64,000 nt of DNA from Paraburkholderia silviterrae (GCF_004353915.1 NZ_SMRP01000007.1:206284-270283), one strand, 5' to 3'; shown: positions 16,710-25,895, counted from the stretch's first letter. Made by a program: numbers and translations. Notes: generated from the sequence alone by a model not told the origin.

Positions 16710-18809
16710 TCATGCTTCGCGCGCCGGTTTGCGCCGCGCGGGCGCGCCGCCGTCCCCGCTTCCACCATTTCCGCCGCTTGCGTGGTTCGCGCCCGGTTTT
16801 GCCTTGGCGGCGTTCAGGCGCCGCCACAGCGTCGTCTTGCTGATGCCGAGCTGCGCGCACACGCGCTCGCGGTCGCCGCCGTGCGCTTCGAGCGCCGCGC
16901 GGATCTCGTCCGCTTCCACCGTCAGGCTGCGTTCGCGCAGGGTGAGCGGCTGATCGCGCGGATCGGCCACGTCGGCTGCGTCGTCCTCTAACGCCGCGGC
17001 GGCCCACGCAGACGTGGCGCGCGCCGCGCCGCCGCGCGTCTCGAACACCTCAGGTGCGATCGCGCGCAACACCTCGGGCGTGAGCACGTCGACGTCCGAA
17101 TCCGCGAGCTCCACCACCATCCGCTCGACCACGTTCTGCAATTCGCGCACGTTGCCAGGCCAGCCGTGACGCGCCAGCGCCTCGCCCACGGGCGCGAGCG
17201 CGCGCGTGGCATCGTCCTGCGTGCGGATGCGCAGCGCCACGCGCGGCTCGCGGCGCGCCGACTGCAGCAGCAGTTCGGCCGCGAGCGGCACGATATCGGC
17301 GCCGCGCTCGCGCAGCGGCGGAATCGCCAGATTCAGGATGTTCAGACGATAGAACAGGTCCGCGCGGAATTCGCCCGACTCGATCTGCTCGGTGAGCCCG
17401 CGGTGCGTGGCCGCCACCACGCGCACATCCACGCGAGTGGGCTCGGTCGCGCCCAGACGCACCACTTCGCGCTCCTGCAGCACGCGCAAGAGGCGGCTTT
17501 GCAGCGGCAGCGGCATCTCGCCGATCTCATCGAGAAAGAGCGTGCCGCGGTGCGCCGCCTCGATCAGCCCGACCTTGCCGCCGCGCCGCGCGCCCGTGAA
17601 CGCGCCCTCCTCGTAGCCGAACAGCTCGCTCTCCAGCAGCGTCTCGGGAAACGCCCCGCAGTTGATCGCCACGAACGGGAAATCGCGCCGCGGGCTCTCG
17701 CGGTGGATGCCCTGCGCGATCATCTCCTTGCCGGTGCCGCTTTCGCCACGGATCAGCACGGTGGCGTCCGAGCGGGCGTAGCGCTGCGCGAGCTGGCGCA
17801 CGCGAACGATGCCCGGCGTCGCGCCGCTCAGGTCGCCCAGCCGGTAACGCGCCACGAACTGCTGCGTACGCTGGCGCGAGCGCAAGGTGCGGTCGAGGCG
17901 CTCCACCGCGCGCGACTCCTGAAACGTGAGCACGGCGCCCGAGGCCACGCCGTTGTCAACGAGCGGCCCGCGATGCACGATGTAGCTCACGCCGCGCACG
18001 GTTTCGAGCGATTCGCCGTCGGCGTCGGGCAGCGTGAAGGCGATGTCGGGCGCGAGGTCCTCGAGCGAGCGGCCCGCAGCCGCCGCCGGATCGATGCCGA
18101 GCACGGCAGCGAGGCGCTGGTTGATCGCCTCCACGCGCCCGTTCGCGTCGAGCGCCACCACGCCGTCGCGCAGATGCTGCAGCACGCTGTCCAGACGCTG
18201 GCGCCGCTGCGTTTCGCGCCACGTGGCCTGCACGACTTCGAGCGCGTTGTCGAAGGCCGCGCGCACCGAGGAGCGCGAATACACGAAGAACGGCACGAGA
18301 CCGAGCCGCGCCGCGAGATCGTTCACGTGACCCGGGCCCACGACCGCGCCCACGCCCCGGTCGCGCAGGTCCAGCACGCAGGCCTCGGCGTCCTGCACGG
18401 TGCGATACGAGGCGAACACCACGTCCAGCCCCCACGCACTCGCGAAGCGCCGCACTTCTGAGGGCGTCTCGCCATAGGTCACGAGCGCAACGAGGTCCGC
18501 CTCGCGGCGCGCGCGGGCGAGCGCCTGCATCACGTCGAAGCCCGTGGGCTGCACGAGCACGACCGGCAAGTCGATGCGCGCCTTCAGGTAGGTGCCGTTC
18601 GAGCCCGCCGCCACGACCACGTCGGGCCGCTGGTTCGGCGGCGCGGCGGCGATTTCGGCAGCGGCTTCCTCGAAGCCGCGCGCGACCACGCGCACATCGG
18701 CCAGGCCGTCGTATTCGCCGGCGATGTCGCGGAACAGGTCGCGCAGGCGGCTGATGCCCATGGCCCAGACGCGCGGGCGAAATTCGGAGGCGGAGGGAAA
18801 GCGGTTCAT
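16710..18809 (-). CDS. prpR: Sigma-54-dependent activator of propionate catabolism
   Basis: A 699-residue bacterial enhancer-binding protein that turns on the divergent prp operon when 2-methylcitrate is present. Domains are a PrpR N-terminal ligand domain (about 15-185) and a PAS-like segment (about 205-300). The AAA+ domain (about 330-560) has Walker A GESGTGKE near 354, the sigma-54 contact motif GAFTGA near 402 and Walker B TLFLDEIGE. A Fis-type helix-turn-helix (about 640-670, REVCAQLGISKTTLWRRL-like) and a Gly-rich tail complete it. Its start is 197 bases from prpB and close to the tandem dyads at 18856-18891, so autoregulation is likely. Confidence 0.94.
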   Translation of the reverse strand: MNRFPSASEFRPRVWAMGISRLRDLFRDIAGEYDGLADVRVVARGFEEAAAEIAAAPPNQRPDVVVAAGSNGTYLKARIDLPVVLVQPTGFDVMQALARARREADLVALVTYGETPSEVRRFASAWGLDVVFASYRTVQDAEACVLDLRDRGVGAVVGPGHVNDLAARLGLVPFFVYSRSSVRAAFDNALEVVQATWRETQRRQRLDSVLQHLRDGVVALDANGRVEAINQRLAAVLGIDPAAAAGRSLEDLAPDIAFTLPDADGESLETVRGVSYIVHRGPLVDNGVASGAVLTFQESRAVERLDRTLRSRQRTQQFVARYRLGDLSGATPGIVRVRQLAQRYARSDATVLIRGESGTGKEMIAQGIHRESPRRDFPFVAINCGAFPETLLESELFGYEEGAFTGARRGGKVGLIEAAHRGTLFLDEIGEMPLPLQSRLLRVLQEREVVRLGATEPTRVDVRVVAATHRGLTEQIESGEFRADLFYRLNILNLAIPPLRERGADIVPLAAELLLQSARREPRVALRIRTQDDATRALAPVGEALARHGWPGNVRELQNVVERMVVELADSDVDVLTPEVLRAIAPEVFETRGGAARATSAWAAAALEDDAADVADPRDQPLTLRERSLTVEADEIRAALEAHGGDRERVCAQLGISKTTLWRRLNAAKAKPGANHASGGNGGSGDGGAPARRKPAREA

Positions 18810-18855
18810 GAGAGGGCAGCTCGGTATTTCATCGACATTTCATTATCGCGCCTGA

Positions 18856-18871
18856 ATTTCAAATTTGAAAT
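18856..18871. promoter_or_regulatory. PrpR operator candidate, site 1
   Basis: ATTTCAAATTTGAAAT is a perfect 16-base palindrome about 90-100 bases upstream of the sigma-54 -24 element, the usual distance for an enhancer site. It is repeated with a 20-base centre-to-centre spacing. Confidence 0.65.
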
Positions 18872-18875
18872 CGTA

Positions 18876-18891
18876 ATTTCAAACTGGAAAT
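18876..18891. promoter_or_regulatory. PrpR operator candidate, site 2
   Basis: ATTTC-N6-GAAAT has the same arms as site 1. The two centres are 20 bases (two helical turns) apart, so two dimers would bind the same DNA face, as expected for enhancer-binding proteins. Confidence 0.62.
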
Positions 18892-18957
18892 CAGGGCGGG
18901 AAGCGCGCCAACGTCTATCCAGCGCAAAATCAATGCATTAGCGACGCGCCTCTGCGC

Positions 18958-18973
18958 TGGCACGGTATCTGCA
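18958..18973 (+). promoter_or_regulatory. Sigma-54 promoter of the prp operon
   Basis: TGGCACGGTATCTGCA has GG (18959-18960) and GC (18971-18972) ten bases apart and matches the sigma-54 consensus at nearly all conserved positions. It lies between the PrpR sites and prpB, whose ATG follows 34 bases later. Confidence 0.85.
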
Positions 18974-19006
18974 GTATCAGCGCCGATTCCCTCGGAGACA
19001 TCCCGC

Positions 19007-19897
19007 ATGAACACGAAATCCCCCGCAAGCGCCGGCGCGAAATTCCGCGCGGCCGTTGCCGCCGAACAACCGCTGCAGGTCGTGGGCGCCATCACCGCCT
19101 ATGCCGCCAAGCTCGCCGAGCAGACTGGCTTCAAGGCCGTGTACCTCTCGGGCGGCGGCGTGGCCGCGAACTCGCTCGGCGTGCCGGACCTCGGCATCAG
19201 CACCATGGACGACGTGCTGATCGACGCGCGCCGCATCACCGACGCCGTGGACATCCCGCTGATGGTCGACATCGACACGGGCTGGGGCGGCGCCTTCAAC
19301 ATCGCGCGCACGATCAAGTCCTTCATCAAGGCCGGCGTCGCGGCCGTGCACCTTGAAGACCAGGTGGGCCAGAAGCGCTGCGGCCATCGTCCGGGCAAGG
19401 AAGTCGTTGCCAAAGACGAGATGGTCGACCGCGTGAAGGCCGCGGTGGACGCACGCACCGACGACGGCTTCGTCATCATGGCGCGCACCGACGCGGCCGC
19501 CGTGGAAGGCATCGACGCGGCCATCGAGCGCGCCGTCGCCTACGTGGAAGCGGGCGCCGACATGATCTTCCCCGAAGCGATGAAGACGCTCGACGACTAC
19601 CGCCGCTTCCGGGCCGCGGTGAAGGTGCCGATCCTCGCGAACCTCACGGAATTCGGCTCGACGCCGTTCTTCACGACCGAAGAGCTCAAGAGCGCCAACG
19701 TGGACATCGCGCTCTACTGCTGCGGCGCGTACCGCGCGATGAACGCGGCGGCGCTGAACTTCTACGAGACGGTCAAGCGCGACGGCACCCAGAAGGCCGC
19801 CGTCTCGACGATGCAAACGCGCGAGGACCTCTACAAGTACCTCGGCTATCACGCGTACGAAGACAAGCTCGACGCGCTCTTCGCCGCGAAGAAGTAA
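19007..19897 (+). CDS. prpB: 2-methylisocitrate lyase
   Basis: A 296-residue cytosolic enzyme that cleaves 2-methylisocitrate to pyruvate and succinate, the last step of the 2-methylcitrate cycle for propionate. It belongs to the isocitrate lyase/PEP mutase barrel family. The active-site signature KRCGH is present (Cys near 125), with Mg2+-binding acidic residues in DIDTGWGG and a HLEDQVGQK segment before it. The length is typical. First gene of the operon, 34 bases after the sigma-54 promoter, with prpC following after 55 bases. Confidence 0.96.
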   Translation: MNTKSPASAGAKFRAAVAAEQPLQVVGAITAYAAKLAEQTGFKAVYLSGGGVAANSLGVPDLGISTMDDVLIDARRITDAVDIPLMVDIDTGWGGAFNIARTIKSFIKAGVAAVHLEDQVGQKRCGHRPGKEVVAKDEMVDRVKAAVDARTDDGFVIMARTDAAAVEGIDAAIERAVAYVEAGADMIFPEAMKTLDDYRRFRAAVKVPILANLTEFGSTPFFTTEELKSANVDIALYCCGAYRAMNAAALNFYETVKRDGTQKAAVSTMQTREDLYKYLGYHAYEDKLDALFAAKK

Positions 19898-19952
19898 CGC
19901 TGCGCAATCATCAGACTATCTGCCCAGATTAAGAGAGAGGAAGGACGACACC

Positions 19953-21119
19953 ATGAGCGAAACCGATAACACCACGCAGGCCGCAGGCGGGTTCAAGCCG
20001 AAGAAGTCCGTCGCGCTGTCCGGCGTGGCGGCGGGCAACACCGCGCTGTGCACCGTGGGCCGCACCGGCAACGACCTGCACTACCGCGGCTACGACATTC
20101 TCGACCTCGCCACCGCGTGCGAATTCGAAGAAGTCGCCTACCTGCTCGTGCACGGCAAGCTGCCGAACACGGCTGAACTCGCGGCGTACAAGACCAAGCT
20201 CAAGGCGCTGCGCGGCCTGCCCGCGAACGTGAAGGCGGCGCTCGAATGGGTGCCGGCCTCGGCGCACCCGATGGACGTGATGCGCACGGGCGTGTCGGTG
20301 CTCGGCACCGTGCTGCCGGAGAAGGACGACCACAACCTGCCCGGCGCGCGCGATATCGCCGACCGCCTGATGGCCTCGCTCGGCTCGATGCTGCTGTACT
20401 GGTATCACTACTCGCACAACGGTAAGCGCATCGAAGTGGAAACCGACGACGACTCGATCGGCGGCCACTTCCTGCACCTGCTGCACGGCCGCGAGCCGTC
20501 GAAGTCGTGGGTCGACGCGATGCACGTTTCGCTGAACCTCTACGCGGAGCACGAGTTCAACGCCTCGACCTTCACGGGCCGCGTGATCGCCGGCACGGGC
20601 TCGGACATCTACTCGGCCATCACCGGCGCGATCGGCGCACTGCGCGGCCCGAAGCACGGCGGCGCCAACGAAGTCGCGTTCGAGATCCAGTCGCGCTATG
20701 AGACGCCGGACGAGGCTGAAGCCGACATCCGCCGCCGCGTGGAAGCGAAGGAAGTCGTGATCGGCTTCGGCCACCCGGTGTACACGATCTCGGACCCGCG
20801 CAACAAGGTCATCAAGGAAGTCGCGAAGAAGCTCTCGAAGGAGCAGTCGAACCTGAAGCTGTTCGACATCGCCGAGCGCCTCGAATCGACGATGTGGGAC
20901 GTCAAGAAGATGTTCCCGAACCTCGACTGGTTCAGCGCCGTCTCGTATCACATGATGGGCGTGCCGACGGCCATGTTCACGCCGCTGTTCGTGATCTCGC
21001 GCACCGCCGGCTGGAGCGCGCACATCATCGAGCAGCGCATCGACAACAAGATCATCCGCCCGAGCGCCAACTACACGGGTCCGGAGAATCTGAAGTTCAC
21101 GCCGATCGGCAAGCGCTGA
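19953..21119 (+). CDS. prpC: 2-methylcitrate synthase
   Basis: A 388-residue cytosolic enzyme of the citrate synthase family that joins propionyl-CoA and oxaloacetate to 2-methylcitrate. The short form without an N-terminal extension, its position after prpB and the [13 protein letters not shown]-like block ([11 protein letters not shown]) mark it as PrpC, not GltA. The catalytic His and Asp regions are seen in [14 protein letters not shown] and [13 protein letters not shown]. The ATG follows AGGAAGGA by about 9 nt. A 148-base gap with three hairpins separates it from acnD. Confidence 0.95.
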   Translation: MSETDNTTQAAGGFKPKKSVALSGVAAGNTALCTVGRTGNDLHYRGYDILDLATACEFEEVAYLLVHGKLPNTAELAAYKTKLKALRGLPANVKAALEWVPASAHPMDVMRTGVSVLGTVLPEKDDHNLPGARDIADRLMASLGSMLLYWYHYSHNGKRIEVETDDDSIGGHFLHLLHGREPSKSWVDAMHVSLNLYAEHEFNASTFTGRVIAGTGSDIYSAITGAIGALRGPKHGGANEVAFEIQSRYETPDEAEADIRRRVEAKEVVIGFGHPVYTISDPRNKVIKEVAKKLSKEQSNLKLFDIAERLESTMWDVKKMFPNLDWFSAVSYHMMGVPTAMFTPLFVISRTAGWSAHIIEQRIDNKIIRPSANYTGPENLKFTPIGKR

Positions 21120-21127
21120 TCTCTTAA

Positions 21128-21186
21128 CGTTAGCCATTCGGCTAACGGCTAACGGGGGCGATGCGTCGTAAAGTGACGACATCGCC
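21128..21186 (+). other. Two hairpins between prpC and acnD
   Basis: CGTTAGCC (21128-21135) pairs with GGCTAACG (21140-21147) around an ATTC loop. GGCGATG-cg-TCGT (21157-21169) then pairs with ACGACATCGCC (21176-21186). Neither has a T-run, so these are probably mRNA stability or processing structures, not terminators. They stand immediately before a REP-like element. Confidence 0.5.
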
Positions 21187-21192
21187 TCTGCC

Positions 21193-21225
21193 GACCAGAG
21201 CTGGTGCAAAGCGCCGACTCTGGTC
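21193..21225. repeat. REP-like palindromic repeat, single copy
   Basis: GACCAGAG and CTCTGGTC form the outer stem and GGTGC/GCGCC an inner stem. The element ends in CCCATGC. The same architecture and flank occur three times at 27327-27463, so this is a dispersed family within the genome. Confidence 0.7.
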
Positions 21226-21267
21226 CCATGCAACGCCCCGCTTACAACCTCATTGGTCCCCACAGCC

Positions 21268-23862
21268 GTGAATACCGCCTACCGCAAGCCCCTTCCCGGC
21301 ACCCGGCTCGATTACTTCGACGCGCGCGAAGCCGTCGAGGCCATCCAGCCCGGCGCCTGGGACACGTTGCCGTACACCTCGCGCGTGCTCGCCGAAAACC
21401 TCGTGCGCCGCTGCGACCCGGCTACGCTCACTGATTCGCTCAAGCAGCTCATCGAGCGCAAGCGCGACCTCGACTTCCCATGGTTCCCCGCACGCGTCGT
21501 GTGCCACGACATCCTCGGCCAGACCGCGCTCGTGGACCTCGCCGGCCTGCGCGACGCCATCGCGGATCAAGGCGGCGACCCCGCCAAGGTCAATCCGGTC
21601 GTGCCGGTGCAGCTGATCGTCGACCACTCGCTCGCCGTGGAATGCGGCGGCTTCGACCCGCAAGCGTTCGAAAAGAACCGCGCGATCGAAGACCGGCGCA
21701 ACGTTGACCGCTTCGACTTCATCAACTGGACGAAGAAAGCGTTCAAGAACGTCGACGTCATTCCTCCGGGCAACGGCATCATGCACCAGATCAATCTGGA
21801 AAAGATGTCGCCCGTGATCCAGGCGCGCGATGGCGTGGCGTTCCCCGACACCTGCGTGGGCACCGACAGCCACACGCCGCACGTGGACGCGCTCGGCGTG
21901 ATCGCCATCGGCGTGGGCGGCCTCGAAGCCGAGAACGTCATGCTCGGCCGCGCCTCGTGGATGCGCCTGCCCGACATCGTCGGCGTGGAGCTCAACGGCA
22001 AGCGCCAGCCCGGCATCACCGCCACCGACATCGTGCTCGCCCTCACCGAATTCCTGCGCAAGGAAAAGGTCGTGGGCGCGTATCTGGAGTTCCGCGGCGC
22101 GGGCGCGTCGAGCCTCACGCTCGGCGACCGCGCGACCATCTCGAACATGGCGCCCGAATACGGCGCCACGGCCGCGATGTTCTTCATCGACAACCAGACG
22201 CTCGACTATCTGCGCCTCACGGGCCGCGAGGAAGAGCAGGTCAAGCTTGTCGAGACCTATGCGAAGACCGGCGGCCTGTGGGCCGATACGCTCGCGAACG
22301 CGCAGTACGAGCGCACGCTCACGTTCGATCTCTCGAGCGTCGTGCGCAACATGGCCGGCCCGTCGAACCCGCACAAACGCCTGCCCACCTCGGCGCTGGC
22401 CGAGCGCGGCATCGCGGGCAAGTGGGAAGAAACGCCGGGACAGATGCCGGACGGCGCGGTCATCATCGCCGCCATCACGAGCTGCACGAACACCAGCAAC
22501 CCGCGCAACGTGATCGCAGCCGCGCTGCTCGCGCGCAACGCAAACGCGCGCGGCCTCACGCGCAAGCCGTGGGTGAAGAGCTCGCTCGCTCCGGGATCGA
22601 AGGCCGTCGAGCTTTACCTCGAAGAGGCGAACCTTCTGCCGGATCTGGAAAAGCTCGGCTTCGGCATCGTGGCGTTCGCGTGCACCACGTGTAACGGCAT
22701 GTCGGGCGCGCTCGATCCGAAGATCCAGCAGGAGATCGTCGATCGCGATCTGTACGCGACCGCCGTGCTCTCGGGCAACCGCAACTTCGACGGCCGTATC
22801 CATCCGTATGCGAAGCAGGCGTTCCTCGCCTCGCCGCCGCTCGTGGTCGCGTATGCGATTGCCGGCACGATCCGCTTCGACATCGAACAGGACTCGCTCG
22901 GCACGGACCAGGACGGCAAGCCGGTGTATCTGAAGGACATCTGGCCGACCGACGAGGAAATCGACGCCATCGTCGCGCAGAGCGTAAAGCCCGAGCACTT
23001 CCGCAAGGTCTACGAACCGATGTTCGCGGTCACCGCCGCCAGCAGCGAGACCACGGACCCGCTTTACGACTGGCGTGCGCAGAGCACGTATATCCGCCGT
23101 CCGCCGTACTGGGAAGGCGCGCTCGCGGGCGAGCGCACGTTGACGGGCCTGCGCCCGCTCGCCGTGCTCGGCGACAACATCACGACCGACCACCTCTCGC
23201 CCTCCAACGCCATCATGGCGAACAGCGCGGCGGGCGAGTACCTCGCGAAGATGGGCCTGCCCGAAGAGGACTTCAACTCGTACGCCACGCACCGCGGCGA
23301 CCACCTCACGGCGCAACGCGCGACCTTCGCGAACCCCACGCTCATCAACGAGATGGCTGTGGTGGACGGCGCCGTGAAGAAGGGATCGCTCGCGCGCATC
23401 GAGCCGGAAGGCAAGGTCACGCGCATGTGGGAAGCCATCGAGACGTACATGGAGCGCAAGCAGCCGCTGATCATCGTCGCGGGTGCCGACTACGGCCAGG
23501 GCTCGTCACGCGACTGGGCGGCCAAGGGCGTGCGCCTCGCGGGCGTGGAGGCGATCGTGGCGGAAGGCTTCGAGCGCATTCACCGCACGAACCTGATCGG
23601 CATGGGCGTGCTGCCGCTGGAGTTCAAGGCTGGCACGAACCGCACGACGCTCGGCATCGACGGCACGGAGACTTATGACGTGATCGGCGAGCGTACGCCG
23701 CGCGCCGACCTCACGCTCGTGATTCACCGCAAGAACGGCGAGCGCGTAGAAGTGCCGGTCACCTGCCGCCTGGACACGGCTGAAGAAGTCTCGATCTACG
23801 AAGCGGGCGGCGTGCTGCAGCGCTTCGCGCAAGACTTCCTCGAGTCGTCGCAGGCTGCATGA
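21268..23862 (+). CDS. acnD: 2-methylcitrate dehydratase, Fe/S-dependent (AcnD)
   Basis: An 864-residue aconitase-family enzyme that dehydrates 2-methylcitrate to trans-2-methylaconitate, the substrate of PrpF. The [4Fe-4S] cysteines are in AITSCTNTSNP (near 406) and ACTTCNGM (near 472 and 475); DTCVGTDSHTPHVDALGVI is the aconitase signature. I use the GTG at 21268 because the family begins MNTAYRKPLPGT; a TTG at 21253 would add five residues. No good ribosome site is visible for either. Third gene of the prp operon; a DUF559 gene is inserted before prpF. Confidence 0.94.
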   Translation: MNTAYRKPLPGTRLDYFDAREAVEAIQPGAWDTLPYTSRVLAENLVRRCDPATLTDSLKQLIERKRDLDFPWFPARVVCHDILGQTALVDLAGLRDAIADQGGDPAKVNPVVPVQLIVDHSLAVECGGFDPQAFEKNRAIEDRRNVDRFDFINWTKKAFKNVDVIPPGNGIMHQINLEKMSPVIQARDGVAFPDTCVGTDSHTPHVDALGVIAIGVGGLEAENVMLGRASWMRLPDIVGVELNGKRQPGITATDIVLALTEFLRKEKVVGAYLEFRGAGASSLTLGDRATISNMAPEYGATAAMFFIDNQTLDYLRLTGREEEQVKLVETYAKTGGLWADTLANAQYERTLTFDLSSVVRNMAGPSNPHKRLPTSALAERGIAGKWEETPGQMPDGAVIIAAITSCTNTSNPRNVIAAALLARNANARGLTRKPWVKSSLAPGSKAVELYLEEANLLPDLEKLGFGIVAFACTTCNGMSGALDPKIQQEIVDRDLYATAVLSGNRNFDGRIHPYAKQAFLASPPLVVAYAIAGTIRFDIEQDSLGTDQDGKPVYLKDIWPTDEEIDAIVAQSVKPEHFRKVYEPMFAVTAASSETTDPLYDWRAQSTYIRRPPYWEGALAGERTLTGLRPLAVLGDNITTDHLSPSNAIMANSAAGEYLAKMGLPEEDFNSYATHRGDHLTAQRATFANPTLINEMAVVDGAVKKGSLARIEPEGKVTRMWEAIETYMERKQPLIIVAGADYGQGSSRDWAAKGVRLAGVEAIVAEGFERIHRTNLIGMGVLPLEFKAGTNRTTLGIDGTETYDVIGERTPRADLTLVIHRKNGERVEVPVTCRLDTAEEVSIYEAGGVLQRFAQDFLESSQAA

Positions 23863-23871
23863 CCAAATAAG

Positions 23872-23896
23872 CCCCTCTCCCCTTGCGGGAGAGGGG
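23872..23896. repeat. Ten-base-pair hairpin CCCCTCTCCC/GGGAGAGGGG, left flank of the DUF559 gene
   Basis: A perfect 10-bp stem with a 5-base loop starts 10 bases after the acnD stop. A partial second GGGGAGAGGGG follows at once. Its counterpart lies at the 3' end of the DUF559 gene, so the gene is bracketed by the same repeat. Confidence 0.65.
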
Positions 23897-23923
23897 TTGG
23901 GGAGAGGGGACAGGAGGTGGAGG

Positions 23924-24334
23924 ATGGTAGCGGCACCGCATCAAACCCAGTTCGCCAGGATTCTGCGTAAAAACATGACGGACGCGGAGCAGCTGCTGTG
24001 GCGCCACCTCCGTGCGCATCGGCTGTGCGGCCAGAAATTCCGCAGGCAACAGCCCGTCGGCCCCTATATCGTGGACTTCGTGCATTTCGGTGCGCGTCTG
24101 GTCATCGAGGCCGATGGCGGGCAGCACAACGGCAACCCCGACGACGCGGCGCGCGATGCCTGGTTGCGGAACCGGGGCTTCACCGTACTGCGCTTCTGGA
24201 ACGACGAGATATTGCTGAACGTCGAAGTGGTGCTCGAGGTGATCCTTGGAGAACTCGCGAAAGGCGCCGCCTCCTTCCCACTCTTCCCCCTCTCCCCCTG
24301 CCCCTCTCCCTCAAGGGAGAGGGGAGATCGCTGA
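23924..24334 (+). CDS. DUF559 endonuclease-like protein
   Basis: A 136-residue protein of the DUF559 family, related to Vsr and restriction-type PD-(D/E)XK nucleases. The core is visible as AEQLLWRHLRAHRLCGQKFR, followed by YIVDFVHFGARLVIEADGGQ with the D...E-x-D pattern and GFTVLRFWNDEIL. The start at 23924 has AGGAGG 6 nt upstream; longer in-frame translation would read through the hairpin repeat. The last about 20 residues (SPCPSPSRERGDR) are encoded by the right-hand repeat, a familiar feature of this family. It is not part of propionate metabolism and looks like an inserted cassette in the prp operon. Confidence 0.85.
   Translation: MVAAPHQTQFARILRKNMTDAEQLLWRHLRAHRLCGQKFRRQQPVGPYIVDFVHFGARLVIEADGGQHNGNPDDAARDAWLRNRGFTVLRFWNDEILLNVEVVLEVILGELAKGAASFPLFPLSPCPSPSRERGDR
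24301..24324. repeat. Eleven-base-pair hairpin CCCCTCTCCCT/AGGGAGAGGGG, right flank of the DUF559 gene
   Basis: This repeat shares its stem with the left flank at 23872-23896 and overlaps the 3' end of the DUF559 frame. The stem ends 8 bases before the stop codon. Confidence 0.65.
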
Positions 24335-24355
24335 CATCATCGACACGGGATTCCC

Positions 24356-25546
24356 ATGAGTCATAAACCCCAGATCAAAATCCCCGCCACCTACCTGCGC
24401 GGGGGCACCAGCAAAGGCGTGTTCTTCCGCCTGCAGGATCTGCCCGAAGCCGCGCAACAGCCAGGCGTTGCGCGCGACAAGCTGCTCATGCGCGTGATCG
24501 GCAGCCCCGACCCGTACGGCAAGCAGATCGACGGCATGGGCGGCGCCACCTCCAGCACCAGCAAGACCGTGATCGTGGCGAAGAGCAGCCGGCCCGATCA
24601 TGACGTCGACTATCTGTTCGGCCAGGTCGCCATCGACAAGGCCTTCGTCGACTGGAGCGGCAACTGCGGCAATCTCTCCGCCGCCGTGGGACCGTTCGCG
24701 ATCAGCGGCGGCCTCATCGACCCGAGCCGCATTCCCGAGAACGGCGTGCTCACCGTGCGCATCTGGCAGGCCAACATCGGCAAGACCATCGTCGCGCACG
24801 TGCCCATCACGAACGGCCAGGTGCAGGAAACCGGCGACTTCGAACTGGACGGCGTGACCTTCCCCGCCGCCGAAGTGCAGCTCGAGTTCCTCGACCCCGC
24901 CGCCGAAGAAGAAGGTGCGGGCGGCGCGATGTTCCCCACCGGCAATCTCGTCGACGACCTCGAAGTGCCGGGTGTCGGCAAGCTGAAGGCCACGATGATC
25001 AACGCGGGCATCCCGACGATCTTCGTGAACGCCGAGGCCATTGGCTACACCGGCACGGAACTGCAAGACGCGATCAACAGCGACGCCGAGGCGCTCAAGA
25101 AGTTCGAGACCATCCGGGCATACGGCGCGCTGCGCATGGGTCTCATCAAGAACCTCGACGAGATCGCCACGCGCCAGCACACGCCGAAGATCGCCTTTGT
25201 TGCGAAACCTGTGGGCTATACGGCGTCGAGCGGCAAGCGCGTGGAAGCCGGCGACGTCGATCTGCTGGTGCGCGCGATGTCGATGGGCAAGCTCCATCAC
25301 GCCATGATGGGCACGGCGGCCGTGGCGATCGGCACGGCAGCGGCCATTCCGGGCACGCTCGTGAATCTCGCGGCGGGCGGCGGCGAGCGCAATGCGGTGC
25401 GTTTCGGGCATCCGTCGGGCACGCTGCGCGTAGGCGCCGAGGCGCGTCGGGAAGGCGGTGAATGGACGGTCACGAAGGCCATCATGAGCCGTAGCGCGCG
25501 CGTGCTGATGGAAGGCGCGGTGCGGGTGCCGGGGGATGCGTTTTAA
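24356..25546 (+). CDS. prpF: 2-methylaconitate cis-trans isomerase
   Basis: A 396-residue cytosolic enzyme with the diaminopimelate epimerase fold that isomerises trans- to cis-2-methylaconitate, so that AcnD-dependent flux can continue to 2-methylisocitrate. Typical features are PATYLRGGTSKGVFF at the N-terminus, GGATSSTSKTVIV, and DWSGNCGNLSAAVGPF, which includes the conserved active-site Cys region. Length is as expected. It closes the prp operon and a strong intrinsic terminator follows 34 bases after its stop. Confidence 0.95.
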   Translation: MSHKPQIKIPATYLRGGTSKGVFFRLQDLPEAAQQPGVARDKLLMRVIGSPDPYGKQIDGMGGATSSTSKTVIVAKSSRPDHDVDYLFGQVAIDKAFVDWSGNCGNLSAAVGPFAISGGLIDPSRIPENGVLTVRIWQANIGKTIVAHVPITNGQVQETGDFELDGVTFPAAEVQLEFLDPAAEEEGAGGAMFPTGNLVDDLEVPGVGKLKATMINAGIPTIFVNAEAIGYTGTELQDAINSDAEALKKFETIRAYGALRMGLIKNLDEIATRQHTPKIAFVAKPVGYTASSGKRVEAGDVDLLVRAMSMGKLHHAMMGTAAVAIGTAAAIPGTLVNLAAGGGERNAVRFGHPSGTLRVGAEARREGGEWTVTKAIMSRSARVLMEGAVRVPGDAF

Positions 25547-25580
25547 GGCAAGGTCACCGCAGACGGCATCGGCCAGTACG

Positions 25581-25621
25581 AGGCCGCCCCGGCGCATTTC
25601 AGCGCCAGGGCGGCCTTTTTC
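25581..25621 (+). terminator. Intrinsic terminator of the prp operon
   Basis: AGGCCGCCC (25581-25589) pairs with GGGCGGCCT (25608-25616), with an inner GGCGC/GCGCC stem, followed by TTTTTC. This is a textbook rho-independent terminator for rightward transcription. Confidence 0.9.
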
Positions 25622-25632
25622 TCGACACGGCA

Positions 25633-25664
25633 TTGACAGGCACAAACAACGTCATCATATGATG
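25633..25664 (+). promoter_or_regulatory. vapBC promoter and operator
   Basis: TTGACA (25633-25638) and TATGAT (25658-25663) form a -35/-10 pair with 19-base spacing. The 12-base palindrome CATCATATGATG (25653-25664) covers the -10 and is the likely autoregulatory site for the VapB-VapC complex. The stretch is AT-rich against its surroundings. Confidence 0.55.
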
Positions 25665-25697
25665 CTATATTTTGTGCACTAGCTATCGGGAGGCGCT

Positions 25698-25895
25698 ATG
25701 CGGACCACAATCTCGCTGGACGATGATCTGATCGCCAAGGCACAGGCCTATACGGGTCTGGAAGAGAAAACGGTGCTTGTGCGCGAAGCGCTCAAGGCGC
25801 TGATTCAACGCGAAGCCGCGAAGCGACTCGCAAATCTCGGAGGGAGTCAACCGGGCATTGAGGCGGCACCGCGTCGCCGCCAGGATGTCGAATGA
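25698..25895 (+). CDS. vapB: VapB-type antitoxin
   Basis: A 65-residue antitoxin with an N-terminal ribbon-helix-helix DNA-binding segment (MRTTISLDDDLIAKAQAYTG, then VLVREALKALIQREAAKRL) of the DUF2191/VapB type. The C-terminal tail rich in basic residues (PRRRQDVE) would wrap the toxin. The ribosome site GGGAGG is 5 nt from the ATG. Its stop overlaps the toxin start by the ATGA tetranucleotide, the usual arrangement for coupled synthesis. It presumably represses its own promoter at the palindrome 34-45 bases upstream. Confidence 0.85.
   Translation: MRTTISLDDDLIAKAQAYTGLEEKTVLVREALKALIQREAAKRLANLGGSQPGIEAAPRRRQDVE

Noticed and set aside
21250-23316. Long minus-strand open frame of nearly 690 codons
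   Set aside because: Antisense shadow of acnD, no protein family features.
25666-25671. TATATT as -10 of vapBC
   Set aside because: It would be 27 bases from TTGACA; TATGAT at 25658 gives better spacing.
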